In this document: positions 56,511-64,000 of the stretch, piece after piece
How the letters are laid out: the number at the start of each line of letters is the position of its first letter
Numbering within the stretch: position 1 is the first letter of the stretch
NCBI GenBank assembly: GCA_048493715.1
Contig: JBGDCZ010000003.1
Location: forward strand, 22,010 to 86,009
Direction of reading: 5' to 3'
Length of the DNA: 64,000 nt
Origin: Arsenophonus sp048493715
GTDB taxonomy: Bacteria > Pseudomonadota > Gammaproteobacteria > Enterobacterales > Enterobacteriaceae
Translations under genes and position numbers: made by a program
The notes under the pieces: generated by a model
Seen by the model: the letters and a program-made list of their open reading frames with translations, nothing else
Databases searched by the model: none
Told to the model about the DNA's origin: nothing

Positions 56511-57018
56511 ATGAAATCACATCGAGTACTGATCGCCTTACAACAGCTTATCATGCGAGTCTTACGCAACAAATTTATTACAGCCAGTAATAAGTTAGCA
56601 AAAACGTTTAACGAACCGTTGATTAATTATCTGCAGAAAGGAACTATAGCTGGTAGTGCTCATCTACAAGCGTGGGAAATTCGTCTTAATCCCGTTTTGC
56701 TGATTGAAAATAGTGAGATTTTCATCAACCAAGTTATTCCCCATGAATTAGCTCATTTACTGGTTTATCACTGTCTTAGCAAAACAGCTCCCCATGGCAA
56801 AGAATGGAAATGGATGATTACAACAATCCTTGAAGTTCCACCACAGAGAACACATCAGTTCGCATTAACTTTCTGTGCGTGATCAGATCTTTTATTATCG
56901 CTGCAATCGTGCTTTATCGCATCAATTAACCATACGCAGACATAATAAAATCTTACACGGAAAAGGAGAGTATATTTGCAAAAAATGTGGTCAATATCTT
57001 GTTTGGCAAAATCAATAG
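56511..57018 (+). pseudogene. sprT: SprT zinc protein, frameshifted before C-terminal domain
   Basis: SprT-like putative zinc metalloprotein. From the ATG at 56511 (MKSHRVLIALQQ, aligning with MKTSRLPIAIQQ) it is open through the HExxH motif in PHELAHLLVYH and APHGKEWKWM to FALTFCA, then TGA at 56880. One base out of frame the sequence continues VRDQIFYYRC, HQLTIRRHNKIL and YICKKCGQYLVW to a TAG at 57018, so the zinc-ribbon tail is cut off. A single lesion; metK and sprT are close in E. coli too. A truncated catalytic half could still be produced. Confidence 0.85.
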
Positions 57019-57041
57019 GAGAGCAACTCACTCTCCCCTAT
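57017..57041. terminator. Hairpin between convergent sprT and mgtE relics
   Basis: GGAGAG and CTCTCC form a 6-bp GC-rich stem with extra A-T pairs (ATA/TAT) around CAACTCA, between two convergent frames. It has only a weak T-run. Confidence 0.45.
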
Positions 57042-57044
57042 TGT

Positions 57045-58114
57045 TCAAGCTAAATCAGTCATAATCATTTTAGCAATTTCAAAGTAAATAATTAATCCTG
57101 TGCCATCAATGAAAGTTGCAATAAAGGAAGCATAAACAATCGCAGGATCAATTTTAAAACGTTTGAGTACCATTGGATAAGAAGAAACTATTGCACTCCA
57201 CACAGTAATTGCCATCATTGTTAAACCGACAACTAGGGTTAGTTGATAGCAAACATTAAGGACTCAGGCACGAAATATGCCAACACAACCTATCGTTAAT
57301 GCAATTAAAAAAGAAGTAAATATCTCTTTTTTAAGCACAGCACCTAAATTACATAAACTGACTTCCCCTAGTGCCATTGCTCTGACTAAAGTGGAAGTTA
57401 TCTGAGAACCACTATTACCACCAGTACCAGTCAGTAAAGGAATGAAGAAAGCCAAAGAAATAGCTGACTCCAATTGATCTGAGAAGGCCTTCAACACTGT
57501 ACCAGTATAAGCTTCAGCCACAAATAACATTAACAACCAAACGACTCGTTTACGCCATAAGATTATTGAACTGGTTGACATATAAGGCACTTCTAAAGGT
57601 AAAGTTGCACCTTGCAGCGGTGCATCTTGGGTATTCTCATCCTTAATTAACTCAGCGATATCTTGAGCATGCAATACTCCTTATTAGTTTACCAAACTCC
57701 ACAACAGGAATAGAATCCACATCACAATGGTTGAGTAGGGAAAAGACCTCTTCCCGTGATTGCTCTGGTGAAACAGAAAAAAAATTACATCACATAATAT
57801 TTGAAACAAATAATTCATCTGATGAAGTTAATAATGTTTTCATCAATAACAGGCCATGCAGGTATTTATCTTCATCAATCACATAAAGATAAGTCGGGAG
57901 CTTATCGCTAGTAATTATATTAGCCAGATTATTTTTAATAGCAGCAACTGAATCATTCATCGAGACAGCGATAAGCGATATATGATTGACTCACATAGGC
58001 ACTAACTTTTACTTCATCAAATTTATTTTGCTGTTGCTGATTAAGATTTTCTGTAGCACTATTGGCCAGACACCCTACCATAGGCGCCGTTTTTTGTAGG
58101 GATGTTAACTTCAT
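57045..58114 (-). pseudogene. MgtE-type magnesium transporter, broken
   Basis: Relic of a CBS-domain Mg2+ channel/transporter. From the ATG at 58114 (MKLTSLQKTAPMVG) a short N-terminal stretch leads into CBS-like sequence (TYLYVIDEDKYLHGLLLMKT; DVDSIPVVEFGKL) cut by shifts near 57990 and a stop near 57790. The 57264-57674 block holds the membrane core with IILWRKRVVWLLMLFVAEAY, PLLTGTGGNSGSQITSTLVR and ALGEV. A TGA at 57264 is followed in frame by SLMFAINLTLVVGL, MVLKRFKIDPAIVYASFIAT and FIDGTGLIIYFEIAK. The family's large N-domain is short or absent. An intact M-box riboswitch precedes it. Confidence 0.85.
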
Positions 58115-58184
58115 TTTCGAAACTCTATCACTGTTTTATAAACTGCAAACAGTTCTCAAATAGGGCAAAACCAGATGCGAGAAT

Positions 58185-58355
58185 ACTAAGCTATCTCAAT
58201 GTCTCAGCTTTAGCACTATACAACGTATCCTGAAAGCAGCAGGAAGTTACATGGGGATACACCTTGAATCGATATATCCTGTCCTGATCTTGGGCGTCTC
58301 TCGACGTCGTCAGATCAGTAACCTGTGTTTGTATAGGAGCTTCGCCTAACGAGAT
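58185..58355 (-). ncRNA. M-box (ykoK) Mg2+ riboswitch
   Basis: The minus-strand leader of the mgtE relic carries the conserved M-box blocks in order: CTCCTATACAAACACAGG (58322-58339), GACGTCGAGAGACGCC (58293-58308), GATTCAAGGTGTATCCCC (about 58253-58270), CTTCCTGCTGCTTTCAGG (58229-58246) and TAGTGCTAAAGC (about 58207-58218). These match the consensus of the Mg2+-sensing ykoK/M-box aptamer, which lowers expression of Mg transporters when Mg2+ is plentiful. Downstream, ACTGTTT and AAACAGT could pair as part of the expression platform. The aptamer looks complete although its gene is broken. Confidence 0.88.
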
Positions 58356-58362
58356 ACTGTAC

Positions 58363-58405
58363 CGTGTTAATATTAAAAAAATAATATTAACACGAGCAGA
58401 TTATA
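58363..58405 (-). promoter_or_regulatory. Promoter and 5' hairpin of M-box transcript
   Basis: TATAAT on the minus strand at 58400-58405 is a good -10. Its expected start point falls at the beginning of a perfect 13-bp inverted repeat (58363-58375 with 58382-58394; CGTGTTAATATTA arms, 6-nt loop). The transcript would thus begin with a stable stem-loop before the riboswitch. A -35 is not clear. Confidence 0.5.
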
Positions 58406-58564
58406 ATGAAGCTAAATACCTTTTCCAGTATAGTGTTACTTATGGTTTAATTTCTGTTTAAGTTGATAAATAGTAGAATCAAGCAGCTAAGTTAATTAAA
58501 TAATATTTAAAATATCATCAGTTATTTAATCCTAAAGCCCTATTTTCGTCAAATGCCAGACGAT

Positions 58565-58873
58565 TTATTTTTCTTTGGCTTCATTAATAACCTGTTCTGC
58601 CGTTTTACCATGTAACGTTCGGCAAATCCGTTTTTCCAAAGCTTTAGTGGCAGCTATTTCACCAACCTGGCAATATTCATCAAAATTAATACTATTAAAC
58701 ATAGTAATATCAATAGCTTCATCAAATTGTTGCTGTTTTTCAAAAGAAAGAGAATCTCGCACTTCAGCAATAGAAGAACGTAATAATTGCTTATTTTCTC
58801 CATTAAGTGTTAATTGTTGATCACAACCTAATAACAAAAAACTGATGAAGAAAATTAATAGACTAAATCTCAT
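58565..58873 (-). CDS. Small lipoprotein, DUF6694-like
   Basis: Predicted 102-aa lipoprotein. AGGGAG lies before the ATG at 58873; an in-frame ATG at 58909 is less likely because it puts polar residues before the signal. Residues 1-17 form a signal peptide ending in the lipobox LLLGC, with C17 as lipidation site and no Asp at +2 after it except the first residue (CDQQ), which could signal inner-membrane retention. The mature part has a helical RSSIAEVRDSLSFEKQQQFDEA and ends HGKTAEQVINEAKEK, resembling the GKTA-E-II-EA ending of DUF6694 lipoproteins. Function unknown. It appears intact among decayed genes. Confidence 0.75.
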   Translation of the reverse strand: MRFSLLIFFISFLLLGCDQQLTLNGENKQLLRSSIAEVRDSLSFEKQQQFDEAIDITMFNSINFDEYCQVGEIAATKALEKRICRTLHGKTAEQVINEAKEK

Positions 58874-59128
58874 ATATAACTCCCTTCTTTCTCTTGTAAT
58901 TATCAGCATAGCAAAATTAAAACTAATAAACTTAAATTAATGGAAATTTAAATAGAATAATTGTAAAAAAAATTTTCATACGGTGAGTAAAAATTAATAG
59001 AAATACTTGTTTATTTATCAATTATTAATGGATTAAAATAAAAAATTAATAACAATTAAGTTACCTTATTCATCAATTAGTCATAAATTAAAATAATTTA
59101 ATTAATATGTTGTTTCTATGCTGACATA

Positions 59129-59158
59129 ATTGAAAGAGCCAATACTGGCTCTTTCAAT
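59129..59158. terminator. Perfect inverted repeat downstream of yceI relic
   Basis: ATTGAAAGAGCCA (59129-59141) and TGGCTCTTTCAAT (59146-59158) form a 13-bp stem with a 4-nt loop (ATAC). T-rich DNA follows on the plus strand, less so on the minus strand. Position suggests the terminator of the yceJ-yceI unit. Confidence 0.65.
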
Positions 59159-59170
59159 ATTACTTTTATG

Positions 59171-59674
59171 TTATGATAGTTTAACCCCTTCAAGAGAAAT
59201 AATAAGTTCAGCTTTTTGCGATTTAGGTCCAAAATCTGTTTTAAATTAAAATATTTCAATTTAATTTTTCCAGTTGCCTCGAAACCAACACGATAGCCGC
59301 CCCATGGGTCATCACCTTTGCCGATTAATTTCGCGTTAAATACCAGCGGTTTTGTTACACCATTTAATGTCAGTTGCCCATCGATACGATATACACCTTT
59401 AACTTGACTAACCTTAGTTTAAGTAAAAGTTGCATCTGGATATTTACTTACATTAAAAAAATCTACACTACGCAAATGTTTATCACCGTTCAGCATGATT
59501 AGTATCAATACTTGCAGTTTTGATAACCACTTTGACCTGATCATTTTAAAGCATGTTGACCTTGATGATCAATTTTATAATTAGCTGCTATTGCTAAATT
59601 AACAGCTGCTATTGCTAAATTAACGCTCGACAATAAAATTGCGAGTACCATTGTTAAAAAAAATTTTTCACCAT
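59171..59674 (-). pseudogene. yceI: YceI periplasmic lipid-binding protein, broken
   Basis: YceI-family lipocalin-like periplasmic protein. A start at 59674 is followed by a T-run that shifts the signal peptide, which continues LTMVLAILLSSVNLAIAA. A 21-bp tandem duplication repeats VNLAIAA. After NYKIDHQGQHA a deletion of about 35 codons leads to DQVKVVIKTASIDTNHAER. A shift follows, then DKHLRSVDFFNVSKYPDATF, a TAA, RIDGQLTLNGVTKPLVFNAK, GKGDDPWGGYRVGFEATGK, and a shift to FGPKSQKAELIISLEGVKLS. At least five lesions. Downstream of yceJ as in E. coli. Confidence 0.88.
59583..59624. repeat. 21-bp perfect tandem duplication in yceI signal sequence
   Basis: The 21-mer at 59583-59603 (starting AGCTGCTATTGC, ending TTAAC) is repeated exactly at 59604-59624. 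It is in frame, duplicating VNLAIAA next to the predicted signal peptidase site. Confidence 0.95.
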
Positions 59675-59695
59675 AACTTAACTATCTCCAATAAA

Positions 59696-60246
59696 TTATT
59701 TCTTTAAATGAATTCCAAGCATGTGTTTCAAGGTAACATCACGATCAATAAAATGATATTTTAGGGCGGCCAGCACATGAAAAATAACAAGTATCAAAGC
59801 TAAATAAAGATGTACAACACCCGTACTATCAACCTGAATTCCCTGAGCTGACCATATTGCCGGGATCTCAAAGTAACCAAATATTGAAATAGGCTGACCA
59901 TCAGCAGTTGAAATTAAATAACCACTAAGTAATATGCCGAATAAAAGCAAATAAGGAAAACTTGGACGAGAGTAGAACTGATTTTTACTAAACGGTTATA
60001 ACTATCTAATAGTTTAAGAGGCGGTGAAATGAACCGCCATAAAACACGAAATATCATCACCAGGAACAAAATGAAAACAATACTTTTATGAATTTCTGGC
60101 GCTTTGTGATACCAAACATCGTAATAATTTAAAGATACCCTCCAAAATCCCAAAGCAAACATTCCTACACAGTTAACGCTACCAACCAGTGAACTAAAAT
60201 GATATATGACCAAACTGGGTGAAAGTATTCCTCCAAAGCGTATCAA
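59696..60246 (-). pseudogene. yceJ: Cytochrome b561 (YceJ), frameshifted
   Basis: Diheme membrane cytochrome b561 that pairs with yceI. The central block 59914-60246 reads GMFALGFWRVSLNYYD, WYHKAPEIHKSIVF and RVLWRFISPPLKLLDSY. N-terminal to it the true frame (VHWLVALTV) is out of register by one base near 60170. A second shift near 59950 separates it from LLLFGILLSGYLISTADG, HLYLALILVIFHVLAALKYH and FIDRDVTLKHMLG. Heme histidines (HW, HKS, HLY, KYHF) are all still readable in one frame or another. Ends 21 bp before yceI. Confidence 0.87.
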
Positions 60247-60734
60247 TATTCCTTTCGTTAAAGATTAAGAATAATAGTAATTTTGCGGCAATATTAATAA
60301 TAAATGAATTTTTAAGTTATTAATTACCAAACTTGAAGAAATAATTTGTTAAAGATAATCAAAAAATCATTAAGTTACACGATAAAATAGTTTCAAAATT
60401 ACCATCAGAACCAAAAAACAACATTTGCAAGAGACACACATTTACAATATATTTTATTTTATGTTTAATAAAAATCCATTTGTCAACTATTAATCTTATT
60501 ATAACAGAGTAAAATTTCACAAATAACCAATTATTTAAGCATACTAACTGCATAGCAACAGTAGGGAATAACAGCATCAATATGACTATTGACCAGTTAA
60601 CAAACCATTAAATTATAGTTAAAGAAAATGGACAAATAATTTTTAGAAATTAAAATAGGCTCAAGCATTATCTTACGTAAGTTACTAAGACAATCTTAAT
60701 AACGACAAAAAAATAAGCTAGTTGGTTTAGAAAA
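60247..60734. other. AT-rich gap without gene
   Basis: About 490 bp. A 73-codon open frame at 60359-60580 on the minus strand is rich in hydrophobic and rare-codon residues with no similarity or ribosome site, and is judged noise. Nothing else stands out. Confidence 0.5.
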
Positions 60735-60765
60735 TTGTACCCTCTATTTAATAGAGAGGATACAA
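60735..60765 (-). terminator. Terminator-like hairpin at end of DUF1471 gene
   Basis: TTGTATCCTCT and AGAGGGTACAA on the minus strand pair over 11 bp with one wobble, followed by TTTTCT. It overlaps the run-on end of the DUF1471 frame. Confidence 0.6.
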
Positions 60766-61022
60766 AGAAACGAAGGGTAAATAATAGACATACAAAAAAA
60801 ATTATTTATTTTTTCTATGATAGCACTTGCTCTTACGTAATTTTTTCCTCCAGCAGAAGTGATTTTCACAATAGAGGAATTTTTCTCTTTTGCTTTATTC
60901 TCTAAATTTGCAATGGTCTCATTAAGACTAATTGCCGAAGCAGTAATAATTTCTTTAGCTAAAACACCAAATAAAATTACCGAAAGAAAAACCACCAATA
61001 TGAGATTCTTAATTTTTATCAT
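60744..61022 (-). CDS. DUF1471 (YhcN/BhsA-like) periplasmic protein, run-on C-terminus
   Basis: Small exported protein of the DUF1471 family, whose members (BhsA, McbA, YhcN) respond to stress and affect biofilm and envelope. The signal peptide is about residues 1-22 (MIKIKNLILVVFLSVILFGV). The domain is read from SLNETIANLENKAKEKNSSIVK through ITSAGGKNYVRASAIIEK (quoted in pieces), the canonical end of the family. The frame then runs on for about 20 hydrophobic residues, because an A6 run after GAA places the expected TAA out of frame. Removing one A would give a normal 71-aa product. It is probably a slightly damaged or mis-sequenced gene. Confidence 0.65.
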   Translation of the reverse strand: MIKIKNLILVVFLSVILFGVLAKEIITASAISLNETIANLENKAKEKNSSIVKITSAGGKNYVRASAIIEKINNFFCMSIIYPSFLCILSIK

Positions 61023-61569
61023 AAACTATCTCCTAAAATTAATAACTGAGACTAATTTAGAACAAAAAATAAATAAAATATATTTATAAAATACACAGTA
61101 TGACATTTTTAAAAAATTTATTCATTTGATTAAATAGAATGTTTATAAATAAAAACAATCAAATAAATAATCTATAATTTTATCTAAAAGAGATATTAGA
61201 GATATAAAAAATAAAATCAATTTCAAATTATAACCAAAGTTTTATTATTGGTACTTTATAGCAAAATATTGTCCAACAAACAACATGCAAAATAGAAATA
61301 TATTTTATTGTAATGCTATGAAAAAATAAAAAATATTAAACCACATATTTATTCTTTCGTCAATTTATACATAATAAAATTTATTTTAATCATACAGAAC
61401 AATACATTTTTTAATTAAAAAACTAGATATAAATTCATTTATAAAACACAGAAATTACAGCAAACATATGCTGCATTGTAAATATAAATTTATTTAAAAC
61501 AGCCAACTTACTAAAGCATTTAACTAGAATATTAACAAATTATTTTTATTGTTATTTTTTTGACAATTT
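61023..61569. other. AT-rich gap upstream of porin relic
   Basis: About 550 bp of more than 75% AT. The missing 5' third of the porin gene should lie here but no similarity is seen, so it was replaced or deleted. Confidence 0.5.
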
Positions 61570-62373
61570 ATATCTTTTAGCTATAAATCTTGCGCATGAT
61601 CATAAATATTTAGGTTCGATTGATTACGGCCGTAATTATGGGGTGCTATATCATATTAACGGCTGGATTGATGTTCTGCCTATGTTTTGGGATAACGGCA
61701 TATCAATGGCTGATAGCTATATGAGTGGTAGAAATCGAAATCTATTTACCTATCGTAATAACGGATTCTTTGGATATATTGATGGATTAAACATTGCTTT
61801 ACAATATCAAGGAAAAATGCTGATAATAATAAATCAGGTGTTAGTACCGCTGAAAAAAATAATGGTGACAGCTACGGTTTATCCGTTATTTATAATACTG
61901 ATTTTGGACTAAGCTTTGGCAAAAGTTATAGTAATTCACATAATGTCAATAATGACATCAATACCTACTATGCTAATGGTAAACGAGCAGAAGCCTGGAG
62001 TATAGGGGCCAAATATAATGCCAATAACGTCTATCTTGCTTCGACTTATATTAAAACACGTAATATGACACCTTTTGGTTCAACTAATACTAACATAGCC
62101 CCCAAAACACAAATATTCGAAATTGTCGCTCAATACACTTTCGATTATGGTTTGAAACCATCATTAGCTTATATACAAGCTAAAGGGAAAGGTCTTGGAG
62201 AAGATGGTGATAATTATTTAAACAAATTCATCTCACTAGGCTCATTTTATTATTTTAATAAGAATTTTACGGCATTGCTCAATTACAAAATTAATTTATT
62301 AGATAAGAATAAATTTACTGAAAACTATGGTATTAGTACAGACAACGTTTTAGATTTAGTCTATTACTTCTAA
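61570..62373 (+). pseudogene. OmpC/OmpF-type general porin, 5'-truncated and frameshifted
   Basis: Trimeric outer-membrane diffusion porin. Homology begins near 61570 with GSIDYGRNYGVLYHINGWID, the region leading into the constriction loop L3 (family SFDYGRNYGV). It continues through NLFTYRNNGFFGYIDGLNIA and LQYQGK, shifts near 61830, then DSYGLSVIYNTDFGLSFG, GAKYNANNVYLASTYIKTRN, IVAQYTFDYGLKPSLAYIQ and the C-terminal strand VLDLVYYF with terminal Phe. Signal peptide and roughly the first 100 residues are absent, so it cannot be exported. It shows the ancestor had classical porins. Confidence 0.88.
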
Positions 62374-62394
62374 TTATGCTTTTTAGCTATGATT

Positions 62395-62413
62395 CCAGAT
62401 AAAAATTATCTGG
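62395..62413 (+). terminator. Hairpin after porin relic
   Basis: CCAGATAA (62395-62402) and TTATCTGG (62406-62413) form an 8-bp stem with a 3-nt loop, 22 bp after the porin stop, followed by GATATTTCT. Confidence 0.5.
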
Positions 62414-62440
62414 GATATTTCTATAATAAATATACTGCAC

Positions 62441-63342
62441 TTAGTAGCAAAACCACTCTTTTAAACCAGTCAATATAGCATTTATAATATCCTGACAAAT
62501 AAAATCAGTTCGATAATAAAGCATGAATCAATATTATTAAATTCTAGTGAGTTAACATCTAAAACTTTTAATCGTTGCACTAATAACTTTGATCTAGCGA
62601 TATAGTCAGGAACATAGGCAATCCCAAGACCTTTCTTAGCAAAGGTCAAGCTTGATAAATAATCTGTTGTTAAAATAATTCCACTACAAGGAATTAAATC
62701 ATAATGTTGATTTTCAATATTAAGCTGAAATGATGGCAGAATTAATGTTTAAGATGATAAATATTGTCCATTTATCAAAGACTCATTAACTAAATGATGC
62801 TTAGAATGTGCCACAAACATAATCTGAATATCACCAGCTACATTGGAGCTAACTCCAGAAGAAATATCCATTGTCTGTAAACTCAATACAAAATCAGCTT
62901 GATTATTTTGTAGTACTGAATTTACATCAAATAAATTAGTATGAATAATATTAATTTCAAAATATGGTAAAATATGTTTTATTATTAATAATAATATCAG
63001 CTATTGTTTCGCCAGAAATTAATTGATTAAAAGCCAGCTTAATAATTGAAGGTTGTTTTTTAGAAAAAATGTAAATTCTTATAATCGATAATACGAATAT
63101 AACAATATTTTTACTCGAGGAAAAAATTTTTCCCACTTTCATTTATTTCCAATATTGAACCATTAGAGCGTTTATCAAATAATTCACAGCCAATGGTATC
63201 TTCTAAATCTGTGATCCATCGACTAATCGTCAGATTTAGATTTATTTAGACGAAGCCCAGCCTGTAACAAACTTCCTGATTCTGCAACCAGCATAAATGC
63301 AGATAACAATTTTATATCAAGATATGGTTTATATTTTTCCAT
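62441..63342 (-). pseudogene. LysR-family transcriptional regulator, broken
   Basis: Span of 902 bp, the usual 300 codons. The ATG at 63342 gives MEKYKPYLDIKLLSAFMLVA, then AESGSLLQAGLRLNKS, a shift near 63235, and LTISRWITDLEDTIGCELFD, a classic LysR winged helix. The effector domain is scattered over frames: NIINTNLFDVNSVLQN, YNLIPCSGIILTTDYLSSLT and GLGIAYVPDYIARSKLLVQR, then the C-terminal TDFICQDIINAILTGLKEWF to a TAA at 62441. Closest functional relative unknown. Confidence 0.82.
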
Positions 63343-63643
63343 ATTAAACCCTATATTTATCTTATAATTCAAGATATAGATTCATTATATTGCATTAAAT
63401 ATAATAAAAAAATATAACTGATTTTTAGTTTATATTTATAGTAATTTAATTTTACATGATAAAATGAAAATAATAATTATTTTTATGTAAAAAAATTTAT
63501 TCTTTTTATATACAAGAAATATATATTTAACATTAATAAAACTTAATGAATGAAGAAAGTTCATTTATTAATTGTCATTAACCTCAACATTAGTCACTAA
63601 TATCAAAACCTTAAATGAAACTTTATGTAGTCATAAAAATAGA
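63343..63643. other. AT-rich gap
   Basis: About 300 bp with no coding signal. It would include the promoter of the LysR relic. Confidence 0.4.
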
Positions 63644-63665
63644 GGCCACAGATTAATCTGTGGCC
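63644..63665 (-). terminator. Perfect palindromic terminator
   Basis: GGCCACAGATT and AATCTGTGGCC are exact 11-bp arms without spacer. On the minus strand CTCTATTTTTATG follows, so it likely ends a minus-strand transcript from the small gene at 63688-63919. Confidence 0.75.
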
Positions 63666-63687
63666 CCATCACTAATTTAAATTATAA

Positions 63688-63919
63688 CTAATTAATTTGT
63701 TTTACTAATATTCTTACTATGTGATTTTTTGCTCCAGATTTAACAAAAGAAGCTTTTTTCGCTTTTACTTTGCCTTTATCAGTCATTTATTTTGTTTTTT
63801 CTTGATACTACCCTATATTAGTTTGATTATTAATATTCATTGGAGTAGACGCAGCCATGCCATGCTACTCAATGAAATTAATCTAACGATAGCAGTGCAC
63901 ATTTTACAAATTTCGTCAT
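63688..63919 (-). pseudogene. Small secreted basic protein remnant
   Basis: AAGG precedes an ATG at 63919 that starts MTKFVKCALLSL, then breaks. In neighbouring frames a signal-peptide-like LISLSSMAWA and AASTPMNINNQTNIG follow, with stops. The last part is an open 32-codon frame (63688-63786), MTDKGKVKAKKASFVKSGAK and on to a TAG, very lysine-rich. The pattern of export signal plus short basic mature part and a strong terminator suggests a real former gene. I cannot name the family. Confidence 0.4.
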
Positions 63920-64000
63920 TATTACCTTAAAATTAGTTATACATCAAAAATAAAATTTATATATATCAATAAGTTAAAAAATATAGCTCATTAAATATAC

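Noticed and set aside
60359..60580. 73-codon minus-strand open frame
   Set aside because: AT-rich noise without ribosome site, similarity or domain pattern.
1..64000. tRNA or rRNA genes, CRISPR arrays, insertion sequences, prophage
   Set aside because: I scanned for cloverleaf-like TTCGA-type arms, spaced direct repeats and transposase motifs and saw none. The one TTCGATT near 61615 is inside the porin relic.

Overview
The window looks like chromosome of an AT-rich enterobacterium (Enterobacterales, Gammaproteobacteria) whose genome is decaying. Gene order is that of the E. coli 2-3 minute region (yacL-acnB-lpdA-aceF-aceE-pdhR-nadC-ppdD/hofBC-coaE-zapD-yacG-mutT-secA-secM-lpxC-ftsZ...mraZ-cra-leuO-leuABCD). 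Many metabolic and regulatory genes are broken while essential genes stay intact. This fits a host-associated member of Morganellaceae such as an Arsenophonus-like insect symbiont. The genus is an inference from base composition, gene order and the presence of an ExoY-like effector remnant; no 16S is present.

Layout. 1-4.2 kb: intact mscS, then broken yacL and broken acnB. 4.5-11.5 kb: an intact pyruvate dehydrogenase set (aceE, aceF, lpdA) beside a frameshifted pdhR that still has a PdhR-like palindrome upstream. 12-16.4 kb: nadC, then a ruined type IV pilus cluster (ppdD, hofB, hofC). 16.5-22.6 kb: coaE, zapD, yacG, mutT, secA, secM and a divergent DUF721 (DciA-like) gene. 22.7-40.6 kb: a complete, tightly packed dcw cluster from mraZ to lpxC, with a recognisable mra promoter and MraZ operator. 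41-49 kb: cra intact, then a broken long-chain acyl-CoA ligase where E. coli has ilvIH, broken leuO, and a leu operon with a deletion fusing leuA to leuC (leuB lost) and a frameshifted leuD.

48.9-56.4 kb: synteny with the leu region stops. A cluster of three perfect DnaA boxes lies between leuD and an intact mutH. Next are an ExoY/CyaA-type adenylate cyclase toxin pseudogene, intact speB and speA (putrescine from arginine) and metK under MetJ boxes. 56.5-64 kb is mostly relics: sprT, an mgtE-type Mg transporter still carrying an M-box riboswitch, a small lipoprotein, yceI/yceJ, a DUF1471 protein, a 5'-truncated OmpC/F porin, a LysR regulator and a small secreted-protein remnant, separated by long AT-rich gaps.

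Physiologically the preserved genes cover peptidoglycan precursor synthesis and division, lipid A commitment (lpxC), protein export (secA/secM), pyruvate oxidation, NAD and CoA synthesis, polyamines and SAM. Leucine synthesis, aconitase B, pili, Mg transport by MgtE and several regulators are lost or failing. Several frameshifts sit in short homopolymer runs, so some could be assembly errors, but the number of independent lesions in most broken genes argues that decay is real.
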